From: Diaporthe sp. PMI_573
Taxonomy: Eukaryota > Ascomycota > Sordariomycetes > Diaporthales > Diaporthaceae
Length of the DNA stretch: 12,124 nt
Assembly: GCA_021399435.1 (NCBI GenBank)
Contig: JAJTUP010000213.1
Location: 1-12,124 of the forward strand
Direction of reading: 5' to 3'
The notes under the pieces are model-generated. The model saw only the letters and a list, made by a program, of their open reading frames with translations, had not been told where the DNA came from and made no database searches. Positions 8,127 through 12,124 of the stretch are shown here, piece by piece. How positions within the stretch are numbered: position 1 is the first letter of the stretch; each line of letters begins with the position of its first letter. The position numbers were made by a program, and so were the translations under genes.

Positions 8127-8411
8127 ATGTCATTTCCATCTGATTCGGGAATTTATGCCCACTGGAGCGACTTGGGTAGCGGACAAGTTGATATACTGGA
8201 CCTTGCGCTCAACACAAACATTACAACCCTTAATAGGGACCTCGTCGGCGAGTACCCAGATGTATTTGCAGCAGGAACGGAGTTGAACTACGCCTCCGCG
8301 TCAACTCTGCCAATGACGAACATGCAGAATTCAGTCACCTCTGCACAGGACCCGGTTGTCGGAGTAGAGATCTCCTCTGAAGCACCACAGAGAAATACTC
8401 GTGAATTTTGA
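8127..8411 (+). CDS. Hypothetical protein, 94 residues, possibly broken by a TGA
   Basis: The ORF runs from the ATG at 8127 to the TGA at 8409-8411; the frame is open further upstream to 8037. I do not recognise the product. The sequence is Ser/Thr/Asn-rich and acidic (IYAHWSDLGSGQVDILDLAL near the start), with no signal peptide or membrane segment. Past the TGA the same frame stays open for another 45 codons to the TAG at 8547-8549 (containing SRLWVKGPHVYSNHHDRLFQ), which looks equally protein-like. The TGA could be a CGA-to-TGA mutation in a protein of about 140 residues. It converges tail-to-tail on the RING gene; the extended frame would just reach that gene's stop codon. It could also be a chance ORF. 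Confidence 0.4.
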   Translation: MSFPSDSGIYAHWSDLGSGQVDILDLALNTNITTLNRDLVGEYPDVFAAGTELNYASASTLPMTNMQNSVTSAQDPVVGVEISSEAPQRNTREF

Positions 8412-8545
8412 ACAGCATCCAATGTTGACGATTCCCGGCTTTGGGTCAAAGGTCCTCACGTTTACTCAAACCATCACGACCGACTGTTCCAAGCGCAGAT
8501 TCGAGTGCTTTTTAGGCGCGGATATCCGCATTCTAGAGAAAAGGC

Positions 8546-9142
8546 TTAGCCGGCTTGCATTACTTCAATCATTTCGAACATTATAATAAATACAACGCCA
8601 ACCTCTTGTACAATCCCTTTACAGTAAGGGCAAGGAATCTTCACACAGGTACGATTATGTTTCAACCACGTGCTAGCATATCCTATGTAGCATTCCTCAC
8701 AAAAGATATGTCCTACATCGTATTAGTTGTCCAAACAATCATAATGTAACTGGACGATTATAGTTACCACATTGAAGTGCTAGGAGAGCATACTCTCCAT
8801 TCATCATTCTGTAGCAAATCGCACATTCGTCTAGCTTCCACAGCCTATAAACCTCCTGCTCTTCAGACGGGTCACGTCGGCAACGCTTATGGCCCCTTAT
8901 CTCTACACAGTCCATACATATCATCTGTATTTATATGTCAGATTGAGAAACACCTCAAAAAAGTCAATACTTACATGCCCACAGCCATTGAACCCGTATC
9001 TCTCGTTTGTAAGAACAGAAAAGCAGATTGTACAGCTTTCGACGTCAACACTAAGGTCAATCATTTCTTCATTTGAAGTAATTTCATTGTAGGCGCCAGG
9101 TCGAATGGCTTTCATCGTCGACCTATGATGCTTGGCGGACAT
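8546..9142 (-). CDS. Tandem RING-finger protein, three exons, 163 residues
   Basis: The gene is complement(8546-8712, 8768-8924, 8975-9142); exon lengths of 168, 157 and 167 nt sum to 164 codons including the TAA. Intron 1 (8925-8974, 50 nt) has GTAAGT, CTGACAT and CAG. Intron 2 (8713-8767, 55 nt) has GTAACT, ACTAATAC and TAG. Both splice exactly inside Cys-Gly-His motifs, which supports the model. Unit 1 (about residues 37-71) has CTIC, CGH joined to MICMDC, and KRC, but seems to lack the final Cys. Unit 2 (about 86-139) is a complete C3HC4 RING: CAIC, QCGHIFCEEC and CPYC. RING proteins usually act as E3 ubiquitin ligases by recruiting an E2; the substrate is unknown. There is no membrane segment; the C-terminus is short and hydrophobic (VVFIIMF). 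A TATA-like ATATATTTAA lies about 30 nt upstream of the ATG. No stops or frameshifts interrupt it, unlike its neighbours. Confidence 0.8.
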
Positions 9143-9693
9143 GATACAGTATTTGGAGTATAACAGAGGCTGTTAAATATATCTTACATCCACTGAGAGG
9201 CCGTATTTACATAGGGTGCCACGTCTGCGGAGATTCTTCGTCAGTGTTAATCACTAGCTCTTTGAAGTACCATGCGGACCTGTACTTTTGAAGTTGCGTT
9301 GTATCATGTCAACATACCATGTAGTGTATTATTTTATGTACCTCAGCATCTTAGATTAGTACTTTACGACCGATAAATATGATTCTATCGTATTCAAGTA
9401 TGTCTGTATTCGGCGCAGAGTATAATACTTCTTAGAAGCACCTGTACTTAACCGAAACAGCCATGATACATTCTGAATACTCAACAGAAGTCCTGTGTGC
9501 TGAAAGTACCAAAGCCTCATAAGTACGAAATTTTCCACCCAGCGGAAAGAGGTCACATACTGACTACGGTTCCTTCCCAAAGAACAGATTCGGCTGCGTC
9601 AGCCGCACCATTCATCCTCACTGGCCATGGTTACCCGTATGGACAAGACACACCCGCCTGCACGGCTCAGGTAGCGTGTCTCCGGCTGACTAG
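9143..9693. other. Intergenic, no supported gene
   Basis: It is AT-rich and probably includes the upstream region of the minus-strand RING gene. The longest frames (minus 9356-9580 and plus 9497-9769) have no recognisable motif, and the plus frame becomes Gly/Ala-rich near its end. No clear repeats were seen. Confidence 0.4.
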
Positions 9694-9963
9694 TGCTGCA
9701 GTGGGGGGTGGAACAGCGGGTTGGCAAGTTCTGAAGAATCTACCCCTTCGCAGAACTCAAACCACTTGAAGGTACATCTCACGAAACGCGGCTTCTGTGC
9801 TTTCTGCTCTTCAAAACGACAAAATATGTTACTAAATCAACCACAACTAGTAAAACGACCACCTCAGAAACACTCGGTTATTACGGGGTGCCAAGAATGC
9901 GGCGTCGCGTTGTGTAGTAATTCGAAGAGGAACTGTTGGAATCAGTGGCATTCCGAAGGTTGA
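9694..9963 (+). pseudogene. Orphan Cys/His-rich C-terminus resembling a piggyBac-type transposase
   Basis: The plus frame is open from 9694 (just after a TAG at 9691-9693) to the stop at 9961-9963. It reads HLTKRGFCAFC, then after a basic linker GCQECGVALC, and finally CWNQWH. The order C-x2-C, C-x2-C-x4-C, C-W-x3-H directly before the stop is like the zinc-binding tail of fungal piggyBac (PGBD, DDE_Tnp_1_7) transposases. There it helps recognise element ends. The catalytic part is absent upstream in every frame I examined, and no TTAA-bounded ends could be assigned. An alternative is another small zinc-ribbon gene. Confidence 0.45.
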
Positions 9964-10237
9964 CTTTCACTTTCGTGTTTGGCTTGTGGTTTGTATGTAC
10001 CTTTTTGTACCAGAGGTTCTTTGACAAGGGTTCTGGCCCATCTGATTGGCCTCAAGCCTTTTCGCTTAAAAACGTAATAATTTCGAGGTCAAGGAGATAA
10101 GGACCTTGTAGCCTGCGAACGGCGAGTGGATCGTGTGCGACGCGGGCAGGAAGAAAAGTAAGAGGATTGGAAAAACTGTGACACCCTCTTTACACCGGAA
10201 GAACCCCACGTACTGGTCCATCCGAAACCATGGCTAG
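9964..10237. other. Unassigned region
   Basis: No gene is supported on either strand. The minus frame 10089-10292 is Ser/Arg-rich and looks like the shadow of low-complexity DNA. It may contain leader sequence for the fragment that follows. Confidence 0.35.
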
Positions 10238-10357
10238 CTGTCGAGAATTCGAGTTTCGAAATGTGGCTTGGGGAAAAACGTGGTGGAGGCAAACCCAGAC
10301 ATCGCAGGTATTGGCGTAAGTGGAGGATTACCCATGGCCCAGCTTGAGATGATGTAG
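10238..10357 (+). pseudogene. Fragment with fungal NPDIAGIG signature
   Basis: The plus frame is open between TAG codons at 10235 and 10355 and reads KNVVEANPDIAGIGVSGG. NPDIAGIG(V) recurs near the N-terminus of many uncharacterised fungal membrane-type proteins. A GTAAGT donor begins right after the GIG codons (10316) and is followed by TTACTAAT and CAG near 10371, so an intron at this point is plausible. The exon beyond it would run straight into the hAT-B repeat array, and no downstream membrane segments are present. I read this as the 5' scrap of a gene cut off by hAT-B. Function is unknown. Confidence 0.3.
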
Positions 10358-10399
10358 TTACTAATATGCAGCCATGGCAGAGCAGGCCATCGGTCGGCT

Positions 10400-10543
10400 A
10401 TCCGATCTGACCGAATCGGATATCCGATCCGATAGATGATCGATGAGATTTTTTGCCAGCCATCCGATTAAGATTCGGATCGGATGGCTCATCCATCCGA
10501 TCGATATCCGATATATTTTGAGGCCATCCGATCGATATCGGAT
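10400..10543. repeat. ATCCGAT/ATCGGAT array
   Basis: Nine exact heptamers lie within 144 bp: ATCCGAT at 10400, 10422, 10462, 10495, 10506 and 10526, and ATCGGAT at 10415, 10479 and 10537. AGCCATCCGAT and ATCGGATGGCT form a perfect 11-bp stem around 10458-10489. GATCTGACCGA occurs both near 10404 and near 10541. The position just inside the presumed left end of hAT-B suggests subterminal transposase-binding sites, or a nested MITE. Confidence 0.8.
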
Positions 10544-10723
10544 CTGACCGATTCGGATGTGAGGTTATCGCGACCCTTATCAACTAAAGGCGCTAGAGGC
10601 CCTGGTTAGGGCCGTTCCAGGTATATTATTAAGCGAGGAACGCGTAGAATCTTTACCTATTCATACCTACGTTACTTTAGCACTCGAAGAATTGTTTCTT
10701 TTTCGACCTCGCGGGCGCCAAAA

Positions 10724-12124
10724 ATGGACTCACCTACGCCCTCGTCCCTCGTTTCCACCACGCCACAAGATACCGAGATCGTTGGCTACCCTGATTACTC
10801 CGTTTGGACTGAGGAACGCTGGGCAGCTTACCCAGGGCTTGCCAACTACCATAACCCAACAAAAGAACGCAAATGGTGGTGGCGATATGGCTTTAGACTC
10901 AGAGATTGTTCTCGGCCTAAAAACCAAGATCAGATCTGGGTGTGCGAGTCTTGTTTTCTTGCAAAGAAACCTGAGAAGGATACCAAATTCGTGGCTACAA
11001 CTAGCAGGTCCATCGAGAAGCATCTAAAGGACAGCCATGGCGTTATAGACCCTAAGGTATGTGACAAAATAGATGAGGGTTTATAAGCTGACGCCTAGAA
11101 TGCTGTGCAGATTAATGAAGCCGAGTCTACGCCTGTACCCTCGCAGAGGACCCTCAACTCTATGATCGACTTTTCGAAACCGGCGCAACAAGCAGTCTAC
11201 GGGCAGTTAATAATACGCTTCAAGAAGCCGGTGAACGACTTATTGATACTTGACTGGCTTGTCTGCTCGAATCTGTCATTCAATATCGTGAATGATACTC
11301 GTTGGCGCCGTCAACAGCTGTATAACAACCCCGTGCTTGAGGAGAAGGACCTACCACACTCGAAAACCCTTGTTCGCCTCCTTTTGCGTGAATATCACCG
11401 CGCCCTACCCAAAATCAGAGCTTTCCTTTGAAGCGCGTGCGGCTTGATCTATCTAATGTTTGACGGCTGGACCTCGAGGAGATTTACGTTATTTGTAGGG
11501 TTAACTGCCAATTTTATCGACAAAGACTTTAACAGATGGACTATCTTGTTAGGTTTGCCATTTTGATGAAGTGCCATAGAGGTTCTGATATTGCTGAGGA
11601 AATCTTAGCCATAATCTGCTTTTTTGAGATTCAAGATTGCGTGGGCTACTGTACCTTGGATAACGAGTCTAAGAATAGGACAACGATGGCCAAGATTGGC
11701 GAAGCACTTGGGCTTGACGCTGAGGAGAGGCAGATTAGCTGTGGTCCGCACGTTTTGCAGCTCTGTACCCGCGCCTTGATGTATGGTGAGGGTTGTAAGC
11801 GCCTGCCGCTTGACCAGGTCCTCCGAAACTGGCTTCGCGAACGATGCTGACGACGAGGTTCCTAATTCACAAGATACACGGCTAGCAAATAAGAGGAGAA
11901 GGGGCAATAAAGGCAAGGACCCTGAGCCTATACAACGAGAGGATATACAACAAGACGAGCTAGATACATATCTTGTTGAGCCAGTAGTCAACTCAAAGGC
12001 GTATCTAAACGACCCAATCGCGTGGTGGCGGGATATTGGCGCAAAACGATTCCCCAAGCTGTCTTATATGGCAGTTGACTTTCTCACGATACCTTCAGCA
12101 GCAGCAGAAACTGAGCGTCAGTTT
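10724..12124 (+). pseudogene. hAT transposase, broken and internally deleted, continues off window
   Basis: The start is the ATG at 10724. Exon 1 (to 11056) contains an intact BED zinc finger: C74 and C77 (WVCESC), H100 and H105 (KHLKDSH). An intron starts with GTATGT at 11057 and ends at 11110 (54 nt) or 11098 (42 nt); both keep frame, and 54 nt is more typical. Exon 2 reads INEAESTPV... to a TGA at 11429-11431 (probably from CGA), and the same frame goes on to MFDGWTSRRFTLF, the first catalytic Asp motif. A single base appears lost in the T run near 11551-11555, after which the +2 frame gives MKCHRGSDIAEEILAI, CTLDNESKN (second Asp) and CGPHVLQLC. From 11837 the frame returns and stays open to 12124, reading DPIAWWRD, FPKLSYMAVDFLTIP and AAETERQF of the dimerisation domain. 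The roughly 250-350 residues that normally separate these parts are absent, so there was an internal deletion near 11790-11850. Confidence 0.85.

Larger units (their letters stand above)
10378..12124 (+). mobile_element. hAT-B: second hAT element, partial at window edge
   Basis: The left boundary is tentatively the CAGAG at 10378-10382, a hAT-like start just before the ATCCGAT array; it cannot be checked because the right end lies outside the window. The order is array (10400-10543), leader with a short hairpin GGCCCT-ggtt-AGGGCC at 10598-10613, then the transposase gene from 10724. Confidence 0.6.

Noticed and set aside
10385..10560. CRISPR-like array
   Set aside because: Repeats are 7 bp, in both orientations, with irregular spacing in a eukaryotic setting; it fits a transposon subterminal array.
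11605..12057. 150-codon open frame on the minus strand
   Set aside because: It lies antisense to hAT-B transposase sequence with clear family motifs and has low-complexity Ser/Leu runs; it is a shadow.

Overview
The window looks like a transposon-rich, gene-poor stretch of a filamentous ascomycete (Pezizomycotina) genome. The evidence is short fungal-type introns (48-63 nt, GTATGT/GTAAGT donors, CTAAT/CTGAC branch sites), a pogo/Fot1-type transposase with psq and CENP-B helix-turn-helix domains, hAT transposases with BED zinc fingers, and a small ATP-dependent DNA ligase-like protein family known from such fungi. The species cannot be named from the sequence.

Layout. 228-999 (-) is a broken DNA-ligase-domain gene whose homology stops exactly at a 383-bp non-autonomous hAT-like element (1000-1382). 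1384-2334 holds two unrecognised open stretches. 2335-5420 is a decayed hAT element (hAT-A), with its transposase on the minus strand (5040 to 2486). 5421 to about 7437 is a pogo/Fot1-like element with a three-exon transposase (+); its catalytic triad is preserved but it carries two premature TAG codons, and its left end is missing where it meets hAT-A. 7440-8126 is non-coding, with a 28-bp tandem duplication and a possible solo LTR. 8127-8411 (+) is a small unrecognised ORF. 8546-9142 (-) is the only gene here that reads cleanly from start to stop: a three-exon, 163-residue protein with two RING-like zinc-binding units. 9694-9963 (+) is an orphan Cys/His-rich C-terminus resembling piggyBac-type transposases. 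10238-10357 (+) is a scrap with an NPDIAGIG signature. From about 10378 to the window end is a second hAT element (hAT-B, +), internally deleted and running off the edge.

How the parts relate. Most of the window is the debris of at least four DNA transposons that landed in or beside older genes. Three elements (the 1000-1382 element, hAT-A, hAT-B) carry arrays of a short motif in both orientations near their ends, and each uses a different motif; these are plausibly transposase-binding arrays. Six of the seven clear premature stops in transposase frames are TAG. At least three of these lie where the family has tryptophan (TGG), which fits G-to-A change by RIP-like mutation. TAG at a Trp site is also what sexual-stage A-to-I mRNA editing in some ascomycetes can rescue. 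I found no CRISPR array, tRNA or rRNA gene.
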